DNA of 64,000 nt, from NCBI GenBank assembly GCA_014904845.1, contig MU119264.1, positions 186,001-250,000 of the forward strand, given 5' to 3'. The notes under the pieces are model-generated. The model had not been told where the DNA came from and searched no databases. It saw only the letters and a list, made by a program, of their open reading frames with translations. The stretch is from Acephala macrosclerotiorum. Its lineage: Eukaryota; Ascomycota; Leotiomycetes; Helotiales; Mollisiaceae. Below are positions 22,714 through 35,716 of the stretch, piece by piece (positions within the stretch are counted from its first letter, which is position 1; each line of letters begins with the position of its first letter). The translations under genes and the position numbers were made by a program.

Positions 22714-23470
22714 ATTGGAAAATGTTGGCAGAGATCTCAAGAAGAGCAGGAAGTCAAAACCAACTTTCTCGAAATCCGAGGTAGAGGCTTATTCTAGCTT
22801 CATTAGCGCATTTCCTCGGTGAGAAGGAAAATCCATCTCCGTGATAAGAGATAAGAGTAAGCACGTGACATTGTAGAGAAATTTGGAAGGAAAAAAACAC
22901 AGGGCTCTCTTTGTTTGCAAGCTGGAACATTGTAGCTTTTCTTTGAATGCACGTTTGCTATTGACTTCAAAGCTTTTATTGTGTCTTACAGGTGCAGATG
23001 TTAAGAAAGCATGCGTTGGAAGCAGACTTCCTTCCGGCAATCTTCAGCTGCCCCTGAACGAAGCATGATGTGGCTTGCTTCTGCGAGATCTGCAGCATTT
23101 CTTTTTCTGGAACAGCGGAGATTCTTTGGGGAACGTCCGTCGCGGCTCATTCAGAAACAGATTCATCATCAGAAGTCCATGCTCTATCGAAATTGCTGCT
23201 GATGAAGCCGCCGACGAACACGCCGGTGCACTCACTGCTTATGCAAGGGGTACGACAAAAGTGGATTTGCAAGCGGGAGACACCCAGGGCCCTCGTGCGA
23301 TGACGCGATGCCCTCGCGAGCGAAGCCGGCGGGTAAAAAGGCGCAATCGGTCCTCCATAGGGAAAAAAATGGTCAACACTATTTTCTTTGACACAAGCTT
23401 CACTCTTTCACTTTTTTCTTGAACGGAGCTTCAATTGGATAATTCCTCTGTCCCTCTACAATATTCCAAG
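22714..23470. promoter_or_regulatory. Shared ISD11/MET3 intergenic promoter region
   Basis: 757 bp between two divergent sulfur-related genes. No coding frame is supported. Confidence 0.5.
23300..23309. promoter_or_regulatory. Candidate Cys3/MetR-type bZIP site
   Basis: ATGACGCGAT matches 9 of 10 positions of the Neurospora CYS3 consensus ATGRYRYCAT and lies about 170 bp upstream of the ATP sulfurylase start. CYS3/MetR activates sulfate-assimilation genes under sulfur limitation. The consensus is degenerate, so a chance match is possible. Confidence 0.35.
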
Positions 23471-25485
<2,015 letters not shown>

Positions 25486-27180
25486 GGCGTTTTCGTGTCC
25501 ATGGCATTCGCGTTTGCATCTCACATGGTTCGGCATTGGCGTTTTAGGGAAAAATTTGAATTGCACATGGATACATACTTGCATTTTGCTTGATGGATGG
25601 GATAGATGAACTTACTGATATGCATCGCATAGACTCTCACGAGTAGATAAGATAGCGTGGTCACAAGAAATAGATCTTCGAACTACTTTCTTTGATTTGA
25701 TTCATGCCTGTCCCACTGTTCAAAGATGCGGGTAGCTCCCAGCTTCTTTTAAGTCCCTCGCTCGACTCGGAAACTTTTCTTGCCATAGATTAACATTCTG
25801 CTTGTCAGAACTAATCTTGCCCCGCATTTCAACACTGACATTCTCCAAATACTTGCAGCTTCAAGTGACAAAATTCAATTTCAAACATTTACGTAGTATT
25901 GCTTATTGTTAAATTTGTTTTGAGAATCGAACATTTTAACGGCGATCTTAGTCCTATTCCAATGCCTTCCAAATTAAACATCCTCCCTTCCAAGTTTGCA
26001 CCCATCATTCTACATTTCCTAATATGCTAGGCTCAAAGGCATTACAACCAATGCTAGACATTCTCTCGCGATTTTTATAGCATTTATATCATTTATAGCA
26101 TCGCTAAATATTCAGAGACAGATATTTGCAAGAGAAAATCAAGCTCATTCATCACCATATACTCGCTTCTCCTACAAGTATAAATCATTAAGGCTCGTGC
26201 TCGCAATAGACGAGCCGATAAATATCCCTCCTTACCCAGGTAAGAAGACGACAAAAGTCGTCACCACGGAGACCGCACTCCTACCTTCCCAGTGTCGACG
26301 AGGTAAGCACATAAGCTTTATCTTGAACGCGACGTGGTCGCCTGTTTTGTTTTGAATCACTACTGCCTCCCCTACGAGATATCTTGCTCAAAAGTCGACA
26401 CTTCATCGTCGGTACGTTACATGCCTAGGTAGGGCTGTCTATTTCTTGTATCGTTGTCATTATCTTAAATTCCAAACGACGGGAGCGCATAAAACAAACA
26501 GAGGGTGTCAAAGTGAAGCAGCGTGCATCCCAGCAGGAGCAATTCAGCAAAGGACGACAATTAAAAGACGAGGGACCTGAATGTTGCCTGCAGCAAGAGC
26601 ATGGTAAGACTCGCAATGAGTTGGGTTTTAGAGCTGACCGTCGAATTTGTGCTAGCCAAGATCGATTTATATTCGTGTTGATGCACGATGCGCCTTGTGT
26701 GGTTGAAAATCTCGGTCAGTGAGTTACTTGCCCTGTTTCGGTATGTGACAATTCGCGAGGTTGAAGTTTTGTCAGGGAGGAAAGAGTGATATAATTCCTC
26801 TCCAGACTAAAGAAAACCAGATCCTGCAAAACAATCGTACCCCCAATCTCGCAACATAGGTTCCGTAGCTTGCTTGTGTTGGCCATCAAATCAATGGACT
26901 TCTCCTATGAGAAGCAGGAGTCTGGTAATTCTAGCCTTGCATCAATATTTGCCTGAAGAAAACCCCGCTCTGATGCTTCGTCGTGGAAAGTGGAGTAATC
27001 GCTATCAACCTTCGGTGTCGTTGTGGTCGTCCAGAACTTTGGGACGACTTTATCAACGGATGATACTTATGCAGAAGGCTCATCAGAACATGTGTAAGCT
27101 GAGCATCGTTTCGCAGCTCTAAACGCCAATCATAGTCTTCCCGAGCAAGATGCCATAGGATATAAGGCTTCTGCAATCAG
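25486..27180. other. Intergenic, nothing recognised
   Basis: 1.7 kb. The left part holds the ATP sulfurylase 3' UTR. The rest has no frame with protein character. A CT/GA-balanced stretch near 26220-26300 has pyrimidine blocks but no gene. Confidence 0.4.
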
Positions 27181-27430
27181 AACTATGAAAAGGTTAGAAG
27201 TATTTTATTTGTTTGCAAAGATAAATTAATATTATAAACGAACGTTTTTTTATAATTATATATATTTATTTTTTGAAAAACATTAATAAAAAATTTTATT
27301 TTTATTTTTAAATATATTATTTGTAAAAAAAAAAATGATTAATATAAAAAATATAAAAAAATATATTATTTGTAAAAAATTGATTAATATAAAAAATATA
27401 AAAAATATATTATTTCGAATGTTTTTATAT
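27181..27430. repeat. AT-rich islet with a ~50-bp tandem duplication
   Basis: Almost pure A+T. From about 27311 to 27416 a unit of about 48-50 bp (TATATTATTTGTAAAAAA, a spacer, then GATTAATATAAAAAATATA) occurs twice plus a partial third copy. Composition resembles the mutated retrotransposon core, so this is probably an old mutated repeat. Confidence 0.55.
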
Positions 27431-27477
27431 TTTATGTGCGGCACTATTATAACTAGCCACTTTTATAATACTCTCTA

Positions 27478-27621
27478 CAGGCCATAATAAATGTTAATAG
27501 GCACAGGCCAGTATTTAACTAGATATAGCAAAATACCGTAAATCGTGGAGAGATGATTGGTCTCACTACCCCTTGGCAACACGTCCACAATCACCTCACG
27601 ATTAACATTTATTTCAGCCTG
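27478..27621. repeat. 21-bp inverted repeat with ~100-bp spacer
   Basis: CAGGCCATAATAAATGTTAAT at 27478-27498 faces ATTAACATTTATTTCAGCCTG at 27601-27621, matching at 18 of 21 positions. It could be a small decayed inverted-repeat element or a transcript hairpin. No target duplication was found. Confidence 0.45.
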
Positions 27622-27826
27622 TGGGTAGTAAACCCAGGATCGGGTATCGTCCGGGGAAACTACTGCCTGAGGATCAGCAGTCGTTAGCGAGGACTTGCTT
27701 GGACCCAGCCCCTCCTCATCGTCACTCCAACATCATTGTCAACTTTTAGAAAATCCTCGCCATGGTCAGCAACGTATTATCATACCTCACGTCAATATCG
27801 ACACTCGGTTATATACCCTGACGTCA

Positions 27827-29130
27827 ATGAATCCTCGCGACCAGGCCCATCGCGCGCCATCAGATTCGTCGTCCTGTCAAGGACATCCTACAATCTATCC
27901 TCCCCCACCACAAGCCGTCTTCCCAATCCCTCAAAGATCCAATACAGAGAATTCTTCAGGAACGTCATCTTCAGGCTCCAAGAGAAAACGCGCAGTCATA
28001 GATAATGGCAGCGATGCAGGCCGCTCACGCACTCGGGCATCAAGTACGTCTGACTTCAACAACAACACAAAGGCGCAGGTGAGGGAACAGTACAATAACA
28101 AATGCTGGCATTGTGGAGCAAGCCCCGCGGATGTCCGCCATGTTATTGGCAGTAGAGATAACACTGTAAGTAGCGCATGAGTTCAGCAAGGGGTAATCTA
28201 ACTTCGTCCTAGTTTCAAGACGCCCTTATAGATGGTCTGATCGACTTCCAAGAGAAACAAAACCCACAGAACGCGATTGCACTCTGCGGTACTTGCCACA
28301 CGAATTTCGACCATGTCTATAATCCCTCATTCTTCTTCTTACCAACCGATCTGAACTATTTCCTCAACTACGAGCGACAAGATCGGAAACGTCGTCGAAA
28401 ATTGGGTCGTCGTACGGGCACAATTCCGGCGCGGATGTGTCCTACTGCACAAGCATATCAAGATTACCAAATACACCAGGGAGTTGAAGGTGCTGGGTTA
28501 GGAGGACTCTATACACGGATTGTTATAAATGACTTCCTCCCTCAATATCCTGGACGCGCCCCTTTCCAACCCGGTCCTAGTGAGTATGGTGCGACAAAAT
28601 CATGGACAGGATCGCCTATGGCATCTTTGCAGCGTGCTGTTCTTATGCTACGGAAGCTCAATCTCCATGGGATTCCTCGGGATATTCGAGATACTTTGCG
28701 ACAATTGCAAGATGCTTACAGCGAAGAATTGGATCTTGATGGCTCAGATACAAGTAGTCAAGGGAGCATCGAGTCCGGGGAACCGGAGGAAAACGATCAT
28801 GAGGAAGGGAGCGGGAAAAAGTATCAGTATAAGAGTGGAGAAACTAGAACCAAGTCGCAACAAAGCGGGGCAGAGCAGAGATTTACAAGGGGGAATGAAG
28901 AGCAGGATGATGAAGGGCAAGAGGTCAACAAAGACGAGGGACGCAAGAGCAATTCGGAGGATAAAGACCACTCAGAGGCGAATCTGGAAGCGGAATTTTC
29001 ACACCCAAGGCTACGCTATCACGATATCGACTTTACATTAAAATCAGGCAACAGTTCTTCCCGTTTCTGGCAATGGGGACCCGGCGCAACGAGCAACGAT
29101 GCAGCAAAGTTCTTTCAGCGGGTATCGTAG
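27827..29130 (+). CDS. HNH-motif fungal protein with acidic/charged C-terminus
   Basis: Two exons, 27827-28165 and 28213-29130, with a 47-bp intron, encoding 418 residues. The centre (residues about 90-150) has an HNH-endonuclease-like zinc fold: CWHCG, then Asp-Val-Arg-His, then NAIALCGTCHTNFD supplying the second Cys pair, Asn and His. The intron falls inside this domain. The N-terminus is Pro/Ser-rich with a basic KRKR patch, possibly a nuclear signal. The C-terminal third is rich in Glu, Lys, Ser and Gly and looks disordered. Nuclease activity is not established; many fungal HNH-like proteins are uncharacterised. The start is the first in-frame ATG. AT-rich tracts flank it on both sides. 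Confidence 0.75.
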
Positions 29131-29159
29131 GAATAGGAACAATATATTACCATTGAATT

Positions 29160-29330
29160 ATAAAGCTCGAAATCAATTCAATAAATGTGTATATTTTTTG
29201 TTATAAAAATTAAGTAAATACATAAATAAATAAATAAATAAATAATTTGTTCAAAATATTTAATATTGTATTAATATATCAATTAAATAATGAATGTATT
29301 GAAGTGGTGAAATATTAAAGGACTTAAGGG
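29160..29330. repeat. AT-rich tract with (AAAT)n microsatellite
   Basis: Follows the HNH gene. 29223-29244 is a tetranucleotide AAAT run; the surrounding sequence is mostly A+T. Confidence 0.6.
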
Positions 29331-29638
29331 GGATTCGATTCTAGTGTCCGCTTTGTACACTCTCGTTAAGTTTATGTGCACCACACTTGATTAGCACTAG
29401 TCTGAATATAGTTAGTACTGCTGTTTGTCATCGCCTGTAGCCTCAGGTAAGGACCCGCTGCTTTTAGTCAAAATGATTTGAGGTTCTGACAACATCTCAG
29501 CCTTCCTCGACGACCACAAGGACATATGGCACGTGCTCGCCTTTCGTTTTACCCCGCACCATGTATCTTTCTTCCTACCTTCTGTTGAAAGTATATTCTA
29601 GGTAAGCCATCTGGCACATTCTTTCGCAAGCCTGAACA

Positions 29639-30770
29639 ATGGCACTCCCGGAGATCGTGGACGCACTCCAGGCCCTAAGCCTCTCGGATCCCGAATATCT
29701 CTTGTTTTGCCCTAGCAGTGAGAAAGCTTGGGTCTGGGAAAAAGTTTGATGACATCCCCCGCTATCTATTCCGAGTATTCACGCCAAATTCACGCGGTAC
29801 GACTAACGGGGCCTGGACAAAGTCCATGGACGCCAGGAATGCCACTCAAAATAGTAGAGTGGACATTTTTGCGAGGGAAAACAAGGAGCAAGTGGCAGGG
29901 ATGCTGCATAGGCATCTCCGCTGGTTGGAAGGTTCCGAAGATAATTTAGTCTCATGGACTGGCTCGCTGTTATTTACGCTTGTTTATATATTCCACCTCC
30001 ACGCTAATTCTAGGGATGGATCTGCCTTTGACGACATTTCTCTTCGTATCATCGACACCACTAAGTTTCCCAAGGCGGTTTTCATTCGAGACATGGACCT
30101 CCTTCAGGTCTATTTCCCATTTAATGCAGCCCCAGAGAATTTCAAAGGCCTCCGGTTGAGGAAGGACTGGTACTTTGGAGAATACCTGTCGCAAGGCGCA
30201 TTGAAGATCGAGGACAAGTGCCAAATCGTTTCAGCTCAGGCGATAATTGATCGAGGTTTATATGATTTACGGCGCGAATTTGAGGAATTTTCACACTGGG
30301 AACTTTCCCGAACGGCCCCTTGGGCAAATCCGGTGGTTGACCTCCGTAAGGACTTATGCCAGATTGTTTGTCCAGAGATAAACGAGGAGAAACTACAGGT
30401 AGCAGTCAACATTGCACAGCTCCTCGAATCGCGCTGGGTACTGCCTGTAGCAGCCAACCTCGTAGCGTTGCTTCCTCATTCAAAAGAGGACATCGCCATC
30501 ATAAAGGCATTCAGAGCAAACGTCTTCACAGGTTCGCTCGTTCTCCTTAACCCACCTAAAGATAAGTACTAAGGAGGTATAGGCCGTGTTAGGGAAGCCG
30601 AGAACCAGCTTCGCCATGCAGTAAGATTCGCAATGAACCAGAGTCTGGAGCGCCAAGACTCAGCTCTCTTGGACTCTATTAATGAAGCTGTGAAGGGGCG
30701 ACTTGATATGGAAGCAGCCGTGAGCCAACAGTTGTGGGACATTATTGGCAGCAGACAGGCGTTTCCATGA
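29639..30770 (+). pseudogene. DUF7587-type fungal protein gene, frameshifted and stopped
   Basis: The start ATG at 29639 opens MALPEIVDALQALSLSDPEY and runs to a five-A run at 29739-29743, after which the frame hits TGA. With four A the frame joins the following 284-codon frame as Trp-Glu-Lys-Phe-Asp-Asp-Ile-Pro-Arg-Tyr. That next frame, IPRYLFRVFTPNSRGTT, resembles the start of the DUF7587 domain found in many fungal proteins (recalled, not searched). A second break, TAA at 30570-30572, interrupts a frame that then stays open 66 more codons to 30770; CAA (Gln) to TAA would explain it. Two independent breaks suggest a pseudogene. The function of the family is unknown. Confidence 0.65.
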
Positions 30771-31038
30771 CCCTAGTACTAGTCTTTGTCTTAGCAATGC
30801 CTCTATGATGTAGAGCGTCAGAGTAAATCCTAGTTCAGGGGCTGCAGCACGGGTTGAGCCAACCTCCAAAGTCGAATTATTATTGATGAACCACTTGATA
30901 TGAATGAGATATAACAGGAAAAGAATGGATGAACAACCGGTCTATCCCATGCTTCAAATTCTATAATGTCTATACAACACTACCTACAAGATCTCCTTAC
31001 ACATATACGTATTAATTAAAAGAGAGATAGAGCATAAA

Positions 31039-32235
31039 TTATTCCAGATCTGTGTCTGAAGAGCTGGCCTTGTAAGATACGTCGTCCTTCGTAGCCTTCT
31101 TCGCTTCCCTCTGCTCCTGCTCTGCGAATCTGCCCTCCCGGTCTGAATCAAGCTGCTCCGGTGGGGTACTATCTCTACACCGTTTTCTCACCCAAGATTT
31201 AGTGCTCCTCACTAGGCCTTCGCCTTGCTTCACTCTCCTCGCTTTGACTTCAGCACGCTCGAGAAACGTAAATAACTTTTCTGCAGAGATGTGTATAGCT
31301 TCGGTAAGATCAGGGAATTTCGTAGCAAAAGCTTCAGTACCGAAGTCCTCTAGTCGCAGCTGCAGGCTCGCTTGAGAATCAAGAACAAGGTTTCCCACAT
31401 CGTCGCGGAAGAGCTACATGTATTAGATAGGCTTGACTTTGTCCGTGATTCATGGCGAACATACCTGATCCGTAACTGTCTGCACAACGCATAATTCCCT
31501 CTCCCCAGCATCATTGACTTCAATGTGTGGACGCCAGATTGAGACAGATGCCTTCTTGCTTCCTTTGTACTCCACGTCGATGCCAATTACGACACGAATA
31601 TCGGCATTTGACCCAAGGATGTACTCATGTACTAAACGTGAAAGATCATTCTTTTTTTGTGAATAGGACAATTCAAGGATAACGCCGGGATATTGTGCCT
31701 CAAAATGTTGGAATGCGGCGTCTGGCTGATGTGAACCATATCCAGTCTCCTCAAAGCTGATTTCTGCTGATGCACTATTTTCTATGTTTCCTGCAAATAT
31801 CGCTGAAGGACTGCTGCCTTGGCTAATTGTGTGTAGCTGGCGTAGGAACTCTTGCGTGATGTGAAATACGAAGCTCTCGTGCAATGAACCGGGCATCCGA
31901 AGGGCATATAATTTAGCCAGTGGGAAGTAATCGTGTCTGCCCTCGCATTAGCCAAGCGCAGCATGAACACCCCTTACTTACCGAAGTTTGTGTTCGTAGT
32001 GATCCCAGAGGTTGTCTTTTCGGAGCTGGCGCTGAAGGTTTTCGTACTGATGAACATCTAATGAGAACCTAAGCCAGTGTTCGCCAGCAGTCAGGCAATA
32101 TCCGTCTCTGTGTCGTCTAACCTCTGCAAGAATGCGTGAGATGGATGGCACGCTCGTCTCCTCGGTCGCAGGAGGCGTTGGTGGTAAGCTCGTGAAGCTT
32201 TCGGGAGGCGTGATTTGCAGCGATTGTGCACTCAT
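31039..32235 (-). CDS. Fungal protein of unknown function with PD-(D/E)xK-like core
   Basis: Three exons on the minus strand: 31982-32235, 31465-31936 and 31039-31413, with 45- and 51-bp introns, all in phase; 366 residues. The middle has PGVILELSYSQKKNDL followed by a helix and the strand IRVVIGIDVEY. That arrangement recalls the restriction-endonuclease-like (PD-(D/E)xK) fold of fungal host proteins, but the motif is loose and the assignment tentative. The C-terminal 80 residues are highly charged with Arg/Lys clusters. The N-terminus is Thr/Pro-rich with ITPPESFTSLPPTPP. No breaks. It is divergent from the EI24-family gene across 581 bp. Confidence 0.72.
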
Positions 32236-32816
32236 GATAGGGAGTCGATGTTGGACAAGCTACATGAGAAGGGATATAGCATTCTGTTGTTTGTTGATGA
32301 TGTTGTTGTGGGCAATCAGCAAGCGGAAATTGCCCCGCCAACGGAAAAGAGTTTTCCCGTTCCGAACTATTTGTACGGGAGGAGCCTCAATTATCCCGCT
32401 CGTTCTGCCGCGATGTTGCCTCAGGTTTCAAGTCGCGGCTTTTGGCTTCTAGTAATTTGAGACTCTGTGCTGCGACAACTCTTCCTGCCCAACAGCGGTC
32501 AGCACCCAGCAATGGCGCCACATCTTGCGAAGGTGCAATTTGCTTTAATTACTGGCATGCTTTCAAGCGGATTGTTTACTAATTCTGAGATCGCAACAGC
32601 AGCTAACTGTAAAGATTTCAAAAAAAGAAACGAAAAATGACTATTAATGTGGGGGCGGCCGCTAGTGAAAATTCTTGAGCCACAGTGACGTAGCCATAAT
32701 AGGAAGGCTTGGCTCGAGGCTGCCAGCAAAAACATCTCACCCATCATAATTTACAAAATCCAAGAAGCTCTTTCAGGCCACAATATAGACTGAGCAGTCG
32801 ATACCCCTTCCTCGAG
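32236..32816. promoter_or_regulatory. Divergent promoter region
   Basis: 581 bp between the starts at 32235 (minus) and 32817 (plus). No specific site is recognised. Confidence 0.35.
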
Positions 32817-34132
32817 ATGTCTTCAAGAACAATTGACAATGTCAGGACTAAGGCTAAAGAAGTGGCGTAAGTCGAATCCGCCCCCCTCTTCACATACGCA
32901 TCTATGGAAGTTGACTAAGACCTACAGGCAGGAGGACTTCAATAAGGCCAGGGCTTTGGCAATGTCAGCTGCGAAGTCTGGAGCATACTTGTACCCTATC
33001 AAGGTAGACTATCATTTTCTGCAAGCTGTAACCCAAGCTGACAGAAAGTAGGGCATCTTCTACTTTCTCAGCCACAAATCACTATGGAAGCCCCTCCTCT
33101 CGAAACTCGCCCCAACAATGACCTTGTCTATCGGAGTGATCGCTTTCATGTTTGTGGTAGCATACCTTCCTCAACTCGCGGTGCTGGTTTTCGTCAACGG
33201 GCCTCTCGCAGCGTTCACCACCATCCTCTTGACACTTAGCGAAAGCTCAACCCTCATCAACCTGCTCTCACGAACATTCTTGTTGCAGGATGCATTGGTG
33301 GATACATTCGACGGAGTTTTGGTAGCAAGAAGACAAACAGAAATTCTCGCTGAGGGACGACAACTGAAGTCTGGCAATTTCAATGATCCAATTGCGAAGC
33401 TGGGCAAGCTCATGAAGTCCCCATTTGAGAAGTTCACACTGAAGGCATTGGTCAGATACGTCATCTACCTGCCTCTCAACTTCATCCCTGTCGTTGGAAC
33501 TGTTCTCTTCGTTCTTTTGCAAGGACGAACAAGAGGTCGCTCGGTGCACACACGAGTAATTAATTTCCACTCTGCATTTGACCTCAAACGGTTGACACTC
33601 GCCTAGTACTTCCAGTTGAAGAACTGGAATAATGCCGAGAAAGAGGATTGGCTGAAGGAGAATACAGCTCCTTACACTGCGTACGTTTTCTCTCTCATAT
33701 TTCAGCCCGTCGTGCCACAATATATTCGAAAATGGTGGCGCAACGCCACGACCTTCGTTCAAAGGCTGGCTGGATATTTTGTACCCCTGAACCTGGGCCG
33801 TTGAAGATATGGCTTCTAAATATGCCCCGAACCGAACGCCATAGCTAACCACAGCTATATTGCTTGCAAGTTTGCGCGAGGCTAGAGAAAACTGACCTGA
33901 AATAGATTCGGAACCGTCGCTACTCTGCTTGAGCTCATTCCCTTCGCCTCAATATTCTTTACTTTCACAAATACAGGTAACGTAAAGCCCTTAACCGCAA
34001 CTCACCTCTCTTACTGACCCACTTGATTTAGTTGGAGCAGCGCTGTGGGCTGCCGACATTGAGGCCAACAATACTGCCATGACTGAGATGACTGAGCCAA
34101 AAGCTCGTGATGAGCCGAAGAAGGCGCAATAG
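32817..34132 (+). CDS. EI24-domain membrane protein (Rrt8/outer-spore-wall-like)
   Basis: Six exons: 32817-32866, 32928-33003, 33052-33555, 33607-33680, 33906-33976 and 34032-34132; phases close exactly to 291 residues. Hydrophobic segments include MTLSIGVIAFMFVVAYLPQLAVLVF, YVIYLPLNFIPVVGTVLFVL and the conserved C-terminal TVATLLELIPFASIFFTFTN followed by GAALWAADIE. These are typical of the fungal EI24 family, which includes yeast Rrt8 and the Lds proteins of lipid droplets and spore wall. The 225-bp fourth intron is long for this genome. The C-terminus is a short charged tail. Family assignment is good; the role in this fungus is unknown. Confidence 0.85.
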
Positions 34133-35716
34133 AGAAATGCGCAGCCTCCCGATAATAGACTCAACGTGTGCTCGAGGGTATTACATGGAGGCTCAAAGCA
34201 ATGCCAACGCAGGGTTGCGATCGGACGATGATTGCGTCGGACCGCCACACCAGGGACATTCATACAAAACTTGATCATTCTGTTTGTTTTTTTTTTTTTT
34301 TTTTTTGAAATTTCCGCAAGCATGGTGTTTGGCAGGATAGCACATGGTTGAGGCATTGGCATTCGATAGTCAGACACTTCATTGCAACACTTCCAACCAT
34401 ATCTTGATATCTTTCGTCGTAGATAATCGAGTCACAACCCCCAGATAATGCAAGTACTGCATCAACGGTGAGATCTCATAAGCTACAACATGATGCCCCT
34501 GCATTAGCAGGGAAGCATTTAAATTTGAAATCTGTTCAGGCGATCATAAAAATCTCAACAAGAGCCAGCTTTCATGTCGAACTGTAGCTTCGGCCCCTTT
34601 ACAATTGCCGATCACTTCTCTTCTCACAGCTGCTGCATCCATATGTCTCTGAATATGGCCAATCACAAGTACACTTCTCCAAACAAAACTTGTTGAGCTC
34701 AGGCTTCGGCTGCCGTCCGAAGTCAACGGTGCGTTTGCAGCCGTGAAGCATGAGTGTCGTACCACGCCTGTCATGCACCCAGGCTAGGCGGGAGTTGCAC
34801 GAGAGTGATTTGAGAGGTCATGTTTCTGGCTTCAGACCTCGAAAATAGCAAGAAACCTTCGAACCTCGCTCCTCAAGCTCACAGGGTCGCCTTCGATCTC
34901 TTCACAGCAGCTGCAGGTCGATGCAGGAACAAATAAAGCTGCCGAAGCTTGGCGGAAGGCTGCATTCTTGCTGTCGTCGATCTGCTCTCGTCAAAATTGG
35001 CACACTGCACGCTGCCTTGTATCCCTAGCACGTCGTACCACACGAACAAAAGTCTCGAAATTCGAAGTTGAAGGACACAGCATCTGCCTCAATCTATGGC
35101 GATTCTAAACGCGTTTGCTCGAGTTTTGCCCTGCCGTTGCCATTCCGTTTGAGGGGAGAAAGTACCTCGTTCCTGCCATTTCGAGTACAAACGGCTCGGG
35201 TACTTGCCCTGTACTGCAATGATGAAACAAGGCACTACTCGATGACGGGATTGGCTTGATAAATCTCGCGACGATGACTGGCCCACGCCCTGTCACTTCC
35301 ATTGCTAGACCTGGGGGAGATTGAGCTTCTGTGGCGGGAGACGAGGACGAGGTGAGGTGCCTCCCCTTTTGGTGAAGCTCGCTGGTTCGGAACGTGTATC
35401 CCGAGCTAGTGACATCAAAACTTCTTCTATCACAGTTTTGTATATCTTCTCCTTCTCTTCACGTTCGTTTCTTTCTACACCCTTCTTAGATACCACTCCA
35501 CTTGAAGCTGGGTTTTTCGAAAGTGCGGACGGTCTGATACTAACCACAGCAATCTTTTCCCCTCGTTATCAGAACTGCACAACTCCACACTCGTTGACAT
35601 CTCTCAATCTTTGAAAGCAGTGATAGCCCAACGGTAAGCTCGTTCCTGCATCTGTACGGTGCCACCCCTTCTAACTTCAGAGAAACATAACTGAGGCGTC
35701 TTTTCACTAGCTTAAG
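34133..35716. other. Intergenic; contains a T20 run
   Basis: 1.6 kb without a supported gene. An uninterrupted run of 20 T occupies 34287-34306. The right end is the promoter and 5' UTR of the large secreted protein gene; no specific regulatory site is recognised. Confidence 0.45.

Noticed and set aside
27437..27470. GCGGCACTATT...GCCACTTTT, partly like the foldback element end GCGGCCATTAC...GGCCACTTTT
   Set aside because: Similarity is limited to two short blocks and the orientation relative to the AT-rich sequence is wrong, so common origin is not supported.
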